Positions 15,351 to 26,200 of a stretch of DNA of 50,968 bases are shown here, piece by piece. The position numbers and the translations under genes were made by a program. Position 1 is the stretch's first letter, and each line of letters begins with the position of its first letter. This DNA comes from Clostridia bacterium (GTDB lineage: Bacteria; Bacillota; Clostridia; Acetivibrionales; STF1-152): the NCBI GenBank assembly GCA_028280575.1, contig JANQLN010000034.1, positions 1 to 50,968 on the forward strand, in the 5' to 3' direction. The notes below the pieces were generated by a model. The model saw nothing but the letters and a program-made list of their open reading frames with translations. It searched no databases and had not been told where the DNA came from.

Positions 15351-16899
15351 TGATGAACCGCTTGTTAGAATGGGTTTAAGAGAAACAATAGAGTGGGATG
15401 AATTGGGCCTGGAAATATCAGGTGAAGCTTCAAATGGAATAGAAGCTCTTAAGCTTATTAATAATATAAGGCCTGAAATACTCATAACAGATATAAAAAT
15501 GCCCAACATGAATGGTCTTCAACTGATAAAAAAAATACGTGAATTGAATTATAAAATAAAGATTATTGTATTAAGCGGGTATACTGATTATGAATACTTA
15601 AAAGAAGCAATAGAATGTGGTGTTGAAAGCTATTTACTCAAGCCTATAGATAATGAGGAGCTGATTTCTATAATCAACAGCGCGGTTAATAACATAGAAC
15701 GGGAGATATTATTTGAAACCAGGCAAAAAGAAGGTACAAAAGCACTTAAGAGAAATATTTTAAATAGATTGGTCATGAATTCTATTTCATTAAAAGAATT
15801 TAAGGAAAAAAGCACCTTTTTGAATTTATCTTTTAAAGGAAACGAATTTTCTATTGTAATTGCCGCTATAGAAGAAACCGGTGAAGATACTGATTTTATC
15901 AGGCAAAAGCATAAAAAAATCGTCATGTTTTCTGACAGGTGTGAAAAAACCATGAATGTTGAAAGATATGGAGTTACGTTTATTAATGAAAAAGGAGATT
16001 TTGTCCTGATTGCAAATAGCTGCCATAATGAAAAGCTAAAAAGGCTGATGGCAGACATTGTAAATATGGCTCAAAAAGATTTGAATCTTGCAATATTTGC
16101 CGGCATAGGATCCGGTGTGCGTCGTGTTGAAGATATACATGAATCTTATGCCAATGCTTTAAAATGCCTGGATTATGGAATGATATTAAAAAGACAAAGG
16201 GTTATTGCATATTATGACATAGAAGCTAATGGACCGGAAAATTTTGAAAATATCAATTTTGAATACCAGATCGTTGAGAATTTAATCAAAACAAACAAAA
16301 AAGATGAACTTGAAAAATATATAGATAAGATATTTAATGACATGCGATTAATTGAAAACATCTCAATTGAGAATATTAGAAATTTTATTATACAAATGGC
16401 TGTCTATATAATAACCATAATAGGAGGTATGAGTGAAAATACCGAGAGTATAATAAACAAAATAGATTTCAGGTATGCACATATTACCAATATCAGGAGT
16501 TTGCGGGAGTTTGAATTGTGGATAAAAGACTTTTGCGGCAATGCCGTCAAGCTGCTGAATGACAATAAAAATTATGTGGTCAGCAATATGGTAAAGAACA
16601 CAATAGACTATATAAATAGATACTATTTTAAGCAAATATCATTGAAATTAATTGCAAATGAAATTTATATAAATCCATCCTACCTTGGTCAAATTTTTAA
16701 AAAGGAAGTTGGGGAATCATTTACTGACTATGTAAACAAGTACAGGGTAAAAAAAGCAAAAGACCTTTTAGACAATACAGATATGAAAATTTATGAAGTT
16801 GCTGAAAAAGTGGGATTCACAGATGCAAGATATTTTAGTAAAATATTCAAGAAAATCACACGAATAAACCCTTCTGATATTAAGAGAGCAGGAATATAA
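15328..16899 (+). CDS. YesN-type response regulator with AraC DNA-binding domain (locus 1)
   Basis: 523 residues. The receiver domain (1-120) has phospho-acceptor Asp55 in ITDIKMPNMNG, the conserved LSGYTDYEYLKEA and Lys in YLLKPIDNEEL. A long central region of the YesN type follows. The C-terminal AraC/XylS domain (about 420-523) has two helix-turn-helix units (ISLKLIANEIYINPSYLGQI and the KIYEVAEKVGFTDARYFSKI signature). AAAGGAG inside the kinase gene serves the ATG, and the overlap implies translational coupling. Expected role: activate the adjacent ABC importer and surface protein genes when the kinase detects substrate. Confidence 0.94.
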   Translation: MYRVIIVDDEPLVRMGLRETIEWDELGLEISGEASNGIEALKLINNIRPEILITDIKMPNMNGLQLIKKIRELNYKIKIIVLSGYTDYEYLKEAIECGVESYLLKPIDNEELISIINSAVNNIEREILFETRQKEGTKALKRNILNRLVMNSISLKEFKEKSTFLNLSFKGNEFSIVIAAIEETGEDTDFIRQKHKKIVMFSDRCEKTMNVERYGVTFINEKGDFVLIANSCHNEKLKRLMADIVNMAQKDLNLAIFAGIGSGVRRVEDIHESYANALKCLDYGMILKRQRVIAYYDIEANGPENFENINFEYQIVENLIKTNKKDELEKYIDKIFNDMRLIENISIENIRNFIIQMAVYIITIIGGMSENTESIINKIDFRYAHITNIRSLREFELWIKDFCGNAVKLLNDNKNYVVSNMVKNTIDYINRYYFKQISLKLIANEIYINPSYLGQIFKKEVGESFTDYVNKYRVKKAKDLLDNTDMKIYEVAEKVGFTDARYFSKIFKKITRINPSDIKRAGI

Positions 16900-16955
16900 A
16901 TATCTAGAAATTTTACTACAAAATTAAGAATTTGTAACATTGATTCATCCTAATA

Positions 16956-16985
16956 TTGGATATATAATTTTGATATCAGGATAAT
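16956..16985 (+). promoter_or_regulatory. Possible promoter of the locus 1 ABC importer
   Basis: TTGGAT at 16956-16961 and GATAAT at 16980-16985 are separated by 18 bases, about 50 bases before the binding-protein start. The boxes are only moderate matches to sigma-A, as expected for an activator-dependent promoter served by the adjacent YesN-type regulator. Confidence 0.35.
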
Positions 16986-17034
16986 ATAAAGCGCTTTATG
17001 TAATCCGAATTCAGAATTAATGGAGGTAATCAAA

Positions 17035-18357
17035 TTGAAAAAAGTCTTGTCTTTGCTACTATCTATTGTACTGGTTTTAACACTGTTTGCCGGATGTGGA
17101 AAAAGTACCTCTGGAGATGGAACCGAGCCTGCTGAAAAAGATGATGAAACTGAAAAGATTGAAGAAGTTAAGGAGGAAAAGCCAGTTAAAATTATATTTG
17201 CAACAAACGAAACGCCAATATTAACAACAGATTTTTGGGCAGTTGTTTCAGAGAGATTTACGGACGCAAACCCAGATGTAATTGTAGAAAATATTGCACA
17301 ACCTTCGGCCAACATTATGATGAGAGATTATTTAAAAACTTTGCTTGCGGCAGGACAATTTCCGGACGTAATGGTAATGGCTTCACCTGGTGATTTTGTA
17401 CCTGCGGGCGCTTTGTTGCCAATACCTGATGAAGATATGCCATATATTGCAGATACAACTAAAGGAAAGTTTAACGGAAAATCATATGTAGTCCCTTATA
17501 AAAAGCAAGTCGGCGGATTTTTCTATAATAAAAAAATATTTGCTGAAAATAACCTGGCTGAACCTCAAACATATCAGGACCTTGTTGAATTATGCGACAA
17601 ACTTAAAAATGCAAATATTACACCAATATCTATGGGATTAAAAGACGGATGGCCCCAATTGGTTTTGGCTTCTTTAATACTTTCGGCTGATTTACTGACT
17701 GAAAATCCGGATTGGGGCCTGGATAGAAATGCTGGCAAAACTACATTTACATCTCCGGAATTCAAAAAAGCACTAAACAAGTATGCTGATTTGACTAAAA
17801 ATTATTGCAACGACAACATGGCCGGTGTCAGCTATACTCAAATGATGGAACTTTTCTTTACGGGAAAAGCAGCAATGATGCCTATGGGCTCATGGCTCCA
17901 AGGTGAGGAACAAAGAGTCAAGCCGGATTTTGAAACAGGATTTTTTCCGGTACCTTCAGACAAAAATGCAGATAATATAGCCGTATGGATTAATGAAGGT
18001 CTATCTATCAGCGCTAAAACCGAATATCCTGAGCAGTGTAAAAGATTTGTGGAATTCTTTATGACTGATGAAGAATGGTATGGCAAATTTCTTAAAACTG
18101 AAATGTTATTCCCAACAACAAAGAAAGCTGTTGAGTATGAAAAGAGCAGCTTAAGAAAAGAAATAGAAGAAAAAATCAAACCTATGACGGAAGTTGAAAA
18201 TTGGTATGATATGACTGGGGATGCCGCATTATTGCCAGGATTGCAGACATATTTCAATAAAATGACTGTTAATATTGCAATGGGTGAAGATGTAGATAAA
18301 CAGTTGGAGCTATTTGATAAAACATTTGACGAAGCTAAATCCAACCTTGAAAAGTAA
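17035..18357 (+). CDS. Sugar ABC transporter substrate-binding lipoprotein (locus 1)
   Basis: 440 residues from TTG 17035, with GGAGGT at 17022-17027. The signal peptide MKKVLSLLLSIVLVLTLFAGC carries a lipobox (LFAGC), so the protein should be anchored to the outer face of the membrane by Cys21. After a Glu/Lys-rich linker the mature part is a family 1 extracellular solute-binding fold with typical motifs (DFVPAGALLPI, YVVPYKKQVGGFFYNKKIF, FFTGKAAMMPMGSWLQGE). It should capture an oligosaccharide for the two permeases that follow. A strong hairpin separates it from them. The specific sugar cannot be told. Confidence 0.93.
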   Translation: MKKVLSLLLSIVLVLTLFAGCGKSTSGDGTEPAEKDDETEKIEEVKEEKPVKIIFATNETPILTTDFWAVVSERFTDANPDVIVENIAQPSANIMMRDYLKTLLAAGQFPDVMVMASPGDFVPAGALLPIPDEDMPYIADTTKGKFNGKSYVVPYKKQVGGFFYNKKIFAENNLAEPQTYQDLVELCDKLKNANITPISMGLKDGWPQLVLASLILSADLLTENPDWGLDRNAGKTTFTSPEFKKALNKYADLTKNYCNDNMAGVSYTQMMELFFTGKAAMMPMGSWLQGEEQRVKPDFETGFFPVPSDKNADNIAVWINEGLSISAKTEYPEQCKRFVEFFMTDEEWYGKFLKTEMLFPTTKKAVEYEKSSLRKEIEEKIKPMTEVENWYDMTGDAALLPGLQTYFNKMTVNIAMGEDVDKQLELFDKTFDEAKSNLEK

Positions 18358-18370
18358 GCAAATATTTCAG

Positions 18371-18412
18371 GAAGTTGTGCAAAAAACCTCAAGAGGGCTT
18401 TTGCACAACTTC
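18371..18412 (+). terminator. Strong intra-operon hairpin between binding protein and permeases
   Basis: GAAGTTGTGCAAAA (18371-18384) pairs perfectly with TTTTGCACAACTTC (18399-18412), with an inner CCTC/GAGG pairing. No T-run follows on the plus strand, so full termination is doubtful. A partial terminator or a 3' stabiliser of the binding-protein mRNA is more likely, giving more binding protein than permease, as known for maltose-type operons. Confidence 0.65.
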
Positions 18413-18450
18413 TGGATTAGCATATAACATATTAAATTAAGGTGGCTTTC

Positions 18451-19311
18451 ATGAAAAAGAAACTTGAATTGGAAAATTTAACCTTTATAATGCCCGGATT
18501 TTTGATATATTTAGTATTTATGTTTGTTCCTATAGCACTATGCTTGTTTTATAGTTTAACTAACTGGGATGGAATAAGCAGCAGCTACAAGATAATAGGG
18601 TTGAGAAATTTTTCCAGGATATTTTCAGACGTAAGCTTTTTGGAATCGGTAAAGGTTACAATAATTGTTACATTGACTACTTCAATAATATATAACACAC
18701 TGGGTATAGCAACAGCTGCTTTATTGAACTATGCGGGCAGGGCATATAACTTTTGCAAATCTGCTGTTTTTTTACCTGCAATATTAAGTCCCGTGGTTGT
18801 TTCATTTATTTGGGCGTATATGACTCAAACAGACGGGGGTATAATCAATCATATTATCACTGCAGTTGGAATGGGTCCAATAGACTTTTTTGCTTCTAAA
18901 GACGCCATAGCATTTACTGTTTCAGGTGTAATAGCATGGGCTGCATTCGGCTTTTTTACAACTGTATACATTGCTGCGTTAAAAACAATACCAAATGAAT
19001 TATATGAATCCGCAAAAATTGATGGTGCAGGAATTTTCAAACAATTCCGTAATGTTACCTTGCCGCTATTGACACCAGGTATTACAGTAAACACAATACT
19101 GTCCGTAACCTGGGGATTAAAGCAATATGATTTTATAAAAGTTATGGCACCAAATACAGTCCAGACGGTAACAGTCAATGCAATAGAAAGAGCTTTTGAC
19201 TACAATATGATGGGATATTCGTCGTCAATTGTATTGGTATTATTTGTTAGCATTGTTGTTATATCCTTAATACAAATATTTATTATGAAGAAGTTTGAGG
19301 TGGAATATTAA
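18451..19311 (+). CDS. Sugar ABC transporter permease, MalF/UgpA-like (locus 1)
   Basis: 286 residues from ATG 18451 (site TAAGGTGG). Six hydrophobic segments are visible, the first at about 12-32 (FIMPGFLIYLVFMFVPIALC). The EAA loop that docks the ATPase is present as ELYESAKIDGAGIFKQF, followed by the usual LPLLTPG. It forms the heterodimeric channel with the next gene, 2 bases downstream. No ATPase gene lies in this locus, so a shared MsmK/UgpC-type subunit encoded elsewhere is required. Confidence 0.94.
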   Translation: MKKKLELENLTFIMPGFLIYLVFMFVPIALCLFYSLTNWDGISSSYKIIGLRNFSRIFSDVSFLESVKVTIIVTLTTSIIYNTLGIATAALLNYAGRAYNFCKSAVFLPAILSPVVVSFIWAYMTQTDGGIINHIITAVGMGPIDFFASKDAIAFTVSGVIAWAAFGFFTTVYIAALKTIPNELYESAKIDGAGIFKQFRNVTLPLLTPGITVNTILSVTWGLKQYDFIKVMAPNTVQTVTVNAIERAFDYNMMGYSSSIVLVLFVSIVVISLIQIFIMKKFEVEY

Positions 19312-19313
19312 TA

Positions 19314-20138
19314 ATGAATAAATTGCTGGTAAACGTAAAGAAGTTTTTTTTAATAGTATTTTCAATAATATATTTGATTCCCTTATATGCAGCAATTGTC
19401 AATTCGGTTAAAAAATATGAAGATATTATTAAGAGCCCTTTAGCACTGCCTGAAAATTTTACATTAGAAAACTTTAAATTAGCCTATATAAGAGCTAATA
19501 TTGGAAGCCTTTATTTTAACAGCTTTATAATAACTTCCATATCTTTGTTACTAATTGTATTTTTAGCTTCAATGCTGGCATATCCTATTGCCAGAAACAA
19601 AAATAATGTGAAATATAAAATCTTGTATATTTTTATTTTATGCGGCATGATGGTTCCTCCCCAGGTTGTATTGATTCCGAGCATAAAGACTTTAAAATTT
19701 TTAAACCTGCTGAATACATTTCCCGGTATAATATTCTTTTATGCAGGAACATATTTAAGTATTGGCATGTTTCTTTATACTGCATTTATAAAAACAATAC
19801 CTACGAGCATTGAAGAATCCGGTATTATTGACGGGGCAAACAAATATACAATTTTTTACAAATTAATTTTTCCACTTTTAAAGCCCTGTACGGCAACTGT
19901 AGTTATTTTCCTGGGTATGTGGATATGGAATGACTTCCTGCCTCCAATGTATATTTTGGGGTCCCATAAAGGAAGAACAATTACAACAGGAATATATAGT
20001 GCTATTGGTACATTTACAACTCAATGGAATATAGTGTTTGCATGTGTAATACTTGCAAGCCTGCCGATTATCATATTATATTTATTTATGCAAAAGCAGT
20101 TTCAAAGCGGCCTTACCGCAGGAGCGATAAAAGGTTAG
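19314..20138 (+). CDS. Sugar ABC transporter permease, MalG/UgpE-like (locus 1)
   Basis: 274 residues with six hydrophobic segments. The EAA loop reads SIEESGIIDGANKYTIFYKL with LIFPLLKP after it. The C-terminus FQSGLTAGAIKG is typical of MalG-class permeases. The ribosome site GAGGTGG lies within the end of the previous gene. It partners that permease in the membrane. The next gene, 82 bases on, encodes the giant surface protein, which may belong to the same regulon. Confidence 0.94.
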   Translation: MNKLLVNVKKFFLIVFSIIYLIPLYAAIVNSVKKYEDIIKSPLALPENFTLENFKLAYIRANIGSLYFNSFIITSISLLLIVFLASMLAYPIARNKNNVKYKILYIFILCGMMVPPQVVLIPSIKTLKFLNLLNTFPGIIFFYAGTYLSIGMFLYTAFIKTIPTSIEESGIIDGANKYTIFYKLIFPLLKPCTATVVIFLGMWIWNDFLPPMYILGSHKGRTITTGIYSAIGTFTTQWNIVFACVILASLPIIILYLFMQKQFQSGLTAGAIKG

Positions 20139-20220
20139 GTGCAATAACCTTAAATATTTTTCAAAAAAATATATGAATATGGTGTATGTTGTAGAATAAA
20201 AAATGTGGAGGGATTAAGTT

Positions 20221-23200
20221 ATGAAAGGAAAGTTTTCTATGTTTTTTGCGCTAATCCTGGCGATGAACTGCCTGCCGAATATTAGTGCATTATCGCCTGG
20301 ACAGGCGTTGGCAGTACCAAATGCGGCAGAAGTATATGTGTCTAATGATGGAGACGACAGCAATGACGGATCAGCAGCTTTGCCTGTTAAATCAATAGAA
20401 AAAGCTATTGAATTAACCAGGCAAAGCGGGGGAGCAGATAAACATATCATTTTAAAAGATGGAATTTATCAAATCTCACGAACAATTTCACTTGCACCGG
20501 AGGATTCAAATCTCACGATTAGAGCAGAAGCTGGGGCAAATCCAACTATATCCGGTGGTGTCAGGATAGAAAACTGGACACCTGCAGTTCATAATGGTAT
20601 TCAGATGTACGAAGCAGAAGTACCCGGTGAAAAGTATAATTTCAGACAAATGTATGTAAACGGGCAACGGGCAGTACGTGCAAATTCAAGCAACAACGGT
20701 GAAGCATTCAATCAAAATTATCCCCACAGAGTAGATAAATACCACTATGTTGACGGTAAAGCAGCAGGATATGTTGTAGAACGGTCGATTGTGGGAGATG
20801 TCAGAAACGGACAGAATATGGAACTGGTATTCAACGAGGGCTGGAGAAATCATAGAATGGCTGTCAGCAGTCTGATTGAATTAAACGATACGGAAGTGGC
20901 ACTTTACATAGACCCGGAAGTATTTGAGTGGTCACTAACAGCAGATGCGTGGACTAAGCCTGTCATTGGAAAATGGTATTACCTTGAAAATGCATACTCA
21001 CAGCTTAATAGGGAAAATGAATTCTATTATGATGAAGAGCAGGGCAAAGTGTACTATTATCCAAGTAGCGGTGTAGATATGAATACTGCTGACATTTGGG
21101 TATCAGGCGGTGTAGAAACATTAATAGCCATTACGGGAAACAGCACATCTGATACAATAAACAATGTATCTGTTAAAGGTATTACATTTAAACATTCAAC
21201 ATGGAACAGACCTAACACATATGGTGCTTCAACAGTACAGGCAAACTTCTATGTCAATGAAAAAGGCCAGGGCTCCCACACCGACGGTGCAGCCGGGGAG
21301 GGTGGTGTTCAGGCTATACCAACAATAGAAATCGAGTATGCAAGCAACATAAAAATTGACAGAAATACACTGACAAATCTCGGAACAACAGGTGTTAGAG
21401 TAAAGAATGCAACAAACGGCGTGCATATTACAAACAATACATTTAAAGACATATCCGAATCATCTGTAGTTGTTGCTAAATGGACACACAACTTTATAGA
21501 CGATGAAACAGAGGGCATATGTTATGATACAAAGATAGCAAACAACCTTATTGAAGATATAGCAGTAGAGTTTTTTGGAGCGCCGGGACTACAAACATAC
21601 TATACAGATACATTGCTAATTGAAAACAACACATTAAGGAATGTTGGATACGGAGCAATGATGCTGGGCTGGAACGGCTGGCAGGACACTGAAAAAGATT
21701 CAATCACAAGCAGAAATACAACTTTGCGTTACAACAGGGTGGAGGAGTGGTCAAATGAAATAGGTGATACAGGAGGTATCTATACGCTGGGACAGCATAT
21801 GAACTCGGAAGTATATGAAAACTACTATCTGAATGCAAACAGGTACCATGCTTCACTATATTTTGATGAGGGTTCTGGATATTTCTCAGTATTTAACAAT
21901 GTTACAGAGCAAAACAAAGCACTGAAAGGCGGGGCGAAATTCAGATGGTTTAATTGCTGGACTCCTCAGGTACACGATATCTATGCATTCAGCAATTATA
22001 GCAACACTGACCCAAATGACGACGGTACGGTTGTGAATGTAGGTACTCGTGTATACGGCAACAACTGGGATGGAGAAAATCATTTTGAACAAGCCGGTAA
22101 CGGACAATATGGCGAGTGGGGAAAAGCACAAGGCGAGGGCTGGAGCGAAATACCAGCACAAATCATGAACAAAGCAGGTGTTAGAAATGATTATGACACT
22201 GCAAGCCATGAATATCCGCTGAAAATAGCAAAACCAAATGATGTTGCATTCGGAAAAAATTCAATTTTTAGATATGAAAACGGTGACGAAGATTTTGGCA
22301 AGGAAAAGCTTCTTTCCCAATATGCAGTAGATGGATATTACAATAATATTTCCAAAGACCCGTTCGCAATAAATCCAACATTAAAAGATTTTTATGGAGA
22401 TGTGTTCTCTAAAGGCAGTTATGCGCAATCTGGTTTGGATAACCCTTATGGTGCGTTAGAAGTTGATTTGCTTGATACATTTAATGTAAATGAAGTTGAG
22501 ATTGACTTCACCACACAAGGTTATGCAACAGAATACGAAGTACAAGTCTCCATAGACGGCAGTAAATTCGAGACAGTAGATTATGTACAGGACAATACAC
22601 AGGATAATGTTAAATCCGTATTTGGCACAAAATATATCAGGTATATACGTATTGTACCACACAGTCTGAATATAGATGGTATGCAGGTTGTAAATGTATC
22701 AGCATTTGAAGATGTGCCGGCACCTGTTCCGACAAAAAAACCACCGGAAGTATTGGATATAGATGATAATGGATTGATTGCAAAATTCAGTGCAGATTAT
22801 GGTATTGTAAGCAGAGGCACACAATATGTAAGAGAATGGCAGAACCAAGTGCCCGGTGGAAACAGTTTTGTAACTCCGTTACCAAGAGCACACGACGGAA
22901 GCGATGTCACAACAGGAGCACCAAAAAAACCGAAGGTAATAAACTTTGCACTTAATGACCGGCCGACAGTATTTTTCGATGGCTGGGATGACAATCTGGA
23001 AGTGCAAGCAGGATTGGACAAACAAAATAATACGGTATCATTCCTTGCAAGAGGATATCGGGACAGCAGTATACATGTATATGCTGATGAAGATAACAAG
23101 CTGTTTGAAATTGATAACTCAATAGCAGGAGAATGGGCATTGTGGACATTCTCTACAGATAACGGCAATATGACAATCTATAAAAACGGTGAGCAAATAG

Positions 23201-26200
23201 ACAGTAAACGGGTAAGCACAGGTACAATTGATAAGCTTACAATAGGATACAATGTGTGTATTAGATTTAAAACAAGGGGTGCATTTGTCGGAAATGTTAC
23301 ATATGGCGATTTTGCAGAATTTGCAGTATATGACAGGGCATTATCAGAACAAGAAGCAGTTGCTTTATTCGTAAAACACACAGAAAAATATGGTGACTTT
23401 TTAGTTAGGTATGATGTGTCCTTTGAAAGCAATGGAGGTACAGAAGTCGGTAATATGACAGGTGTTATGTCCGGCAGCAGATTGCAAGAGCCTCAAGCAC
23501 CCCAGAAAGCCGGTAATGTATTTGCCGGATGGTACAAAGAACCCGGGCTTATAAACAGATGGCTATTTGGAACAGATATACTATATGGTGATATTACATT
23601 GTACGCAAGGTGGATAGATGAAAACATTTCTGAAGTTGAGCTTGCTGCAAATTCGCTTGGACAAGCGGGTGATGCTTCTATCACAGGTCTTACATCCGGA
23701 GAAATGTATACGGTATTGGTGGAAGACACAGAGCTGTTATATGTGCAGCCCGAAGGAACACTAACATCGGATATTGAACAGGCAGGGCATCTGCAAGGAA
23801 CCGGGATAACAGGACTAATGAACGGATACAGATATTTCGTAAGCAAACACTCGGTGATGATAGATGACAGGGATGATACCATAGAATACGGCGGAATAAT
23901 CGGAAGACATGCCAGTGTTAATAATTCTGACTGCTACAATGATACAAGGACAGTGTTTCATGTTTGGGACGGGGAATATAACAGAAATGACGCATATGTA
24001 AAGTATACATTTATAGGTACAGGTATCAAGTTATACACCGAAAAAGAGGGAGGTGTAACCAATATAGATGTCAGGCTATATGAAGGTGACGGTATTGATA
24101 CGGAGCCCATTGATACATATATATCTGACCAACGTACGGGATATGCTCCGGGAGGACAAAAAGGACAGCAATTATCATACGAAAAAGAAGATTTGGCCCT
24201 GGGAGTATACACTATACTGCTAAAACCTGACTTTGAAGATATGGATAACAACGGCATGAACGGCTTCTTTTCAGTAGATGCATTTGAAGTAGTAAGTCCG
24301 GCAGATGCATTGCTAAAGCCGGTTGATGTAACATTTGAAAGCAATGGAGGTACAGAAGTCGATGCTATTGTCGGTATTATGACAGGCAGTAAGATAACAG
24401 AACCCGAAGTACCGCAAAAAGAGGGATTTATATTTACAGGCTGGTATTCTGATACTGATTTAACACAGCTATGGGATTTTGACAGGGATAGAGTTGCCGG
24501 TGAAATGACATTGTATGCTGGCTGGGTTGCAAGTGATGCTACAGAAGTAGAGCTTGACGAGGATTCACTTGGAGAGGCGGGAGACAAAAAGATTAAAGGA
24601 CTGAATTCCGGAGAACTATATGTAGTCAAAGCAAATACAGGAATTTTTTATACAAAATCTGACGGAACACTAACACCGGATTTTGAAGAAGCCGGACATT
24701 TGAGAGGAAATGAGATAATAGGTCTTATCAATGGTTACACATATTCTGTGAGCAAATATTCAGTGAAGATAGATGACAGGGATGATACCATAGAATACGG
24801 TGGAATAATCGGAAGACATACCAGTGTTAATAATTCTGACTGCTACAATGATACAAGGACAGTGTTTGAAGTTTGGGACTGGAGATACAATAGAAATGAC
24901 GCATATGTAAAGTATACATTTATAGGTACAGGTATCAAGTTATACACTGAAAAAGAGGGTGGTGTAACCAATATAGATGTCAGGCTATATGAAGGTGACG
25001 GTATTGATACGGAGCCCATTGATACATATATATCTGACCAACGTACAGGATATGCTCCGGGAGGACAAAAAGGACAGCAATTATCATACGAAAAAGAGGA
25101 TTTGGCCCTGGGAGTATACACTATACTTTTAAAACCTGACTTTGAAGATATGGATAACAACGGCATGGACGGTTTCTTTTCAGTAGATGCATTTGAAGTA
25201 ATAAGCCCGGCAGATGAAATACCACAGGAAGAGGGTATTTGGGCAGGCAATCTTGATGCTGACAATCTAATACCCAATGAAACCGTCATAGGCGCATCCT
25301 ATCCGCTGGAAACCGTAACGGCCCAAGTCCGGCTGGATGGAGTAACGGACGGACCGGGAGCAGGAGAAGGAATCATGGGGCGGCTAGGTGTGAAGCACGA
25401 AGACGATGATGGTTGGACATGGTATGAAGCAGCATACAAAGGCGACAGCGGTGACAATGATATATACGGGGCAGACTTTATACCGATGGAAACCGGGACA
25501 TTTATATACAAGATGGCGTTTTCCAGCGATCTGGGGGCCAACTGGCACAGTACGGAAGTGAAACAGATTGTGGTGAAGCCGTCCGTGGACCGGATACCGC
25601 CGCCGCCTGCACAGTTGGAGCAGCCTGAACAGGAATCGGGAAGAGTGACGTTGAATTGGACGGTACAAGATGCCGTTTATACGGTTCAGGAGGCCGTATA
25701 CAATATTTTTGCAGCAGATGTATACGGTTTTAAAATCCATAGAGACGGAGAGCCGATTGATAAAATATGGGACGGGGCAGCAAGGAGTTATACCGATTAT
25801 TCTGTTGAAAACGGTACGGCTTATACTTACAGTGTGGAAAGCTTTGATGATTCTTTTAACACAGCAGCAGGAAATACGGTAAAGGTGACACCGGGCACAC
25901 CCCCATCCCCATCCCCTTCTCCTTCTCCATCCCCATCCCAGCCCGTTGAGCGTCCGTCAGGGAAGGTCCCGGGGAAGGCGCCCGATGATGATAAAGTCAA
26001 TGAAATGATCAATGATTTGGATGATGAGCTGGATGCTGATGAGGCCTCCGATATCCTGAATCAAATCGGTAAGCTGGATATTTCCTCGGAGATGGCTGCA
26101 AAAGTGTTGACAAAAGTACTTCAAAAGACCCAGGATATCAATGATAAAACAGCTGCGGCAATGGTACAAATCCTGAATAAAGTGGGACTGATAGAAAGTG

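Noticed and set aside
23958-25289. Two long minus-strand open frames (223 and 148 codons) with nearly identical ends
   Set aside because: Their similarity comes from the duplicated module of the giant plus-strand gene. The antisense proteins are Ser/Pro-rich without motifs.
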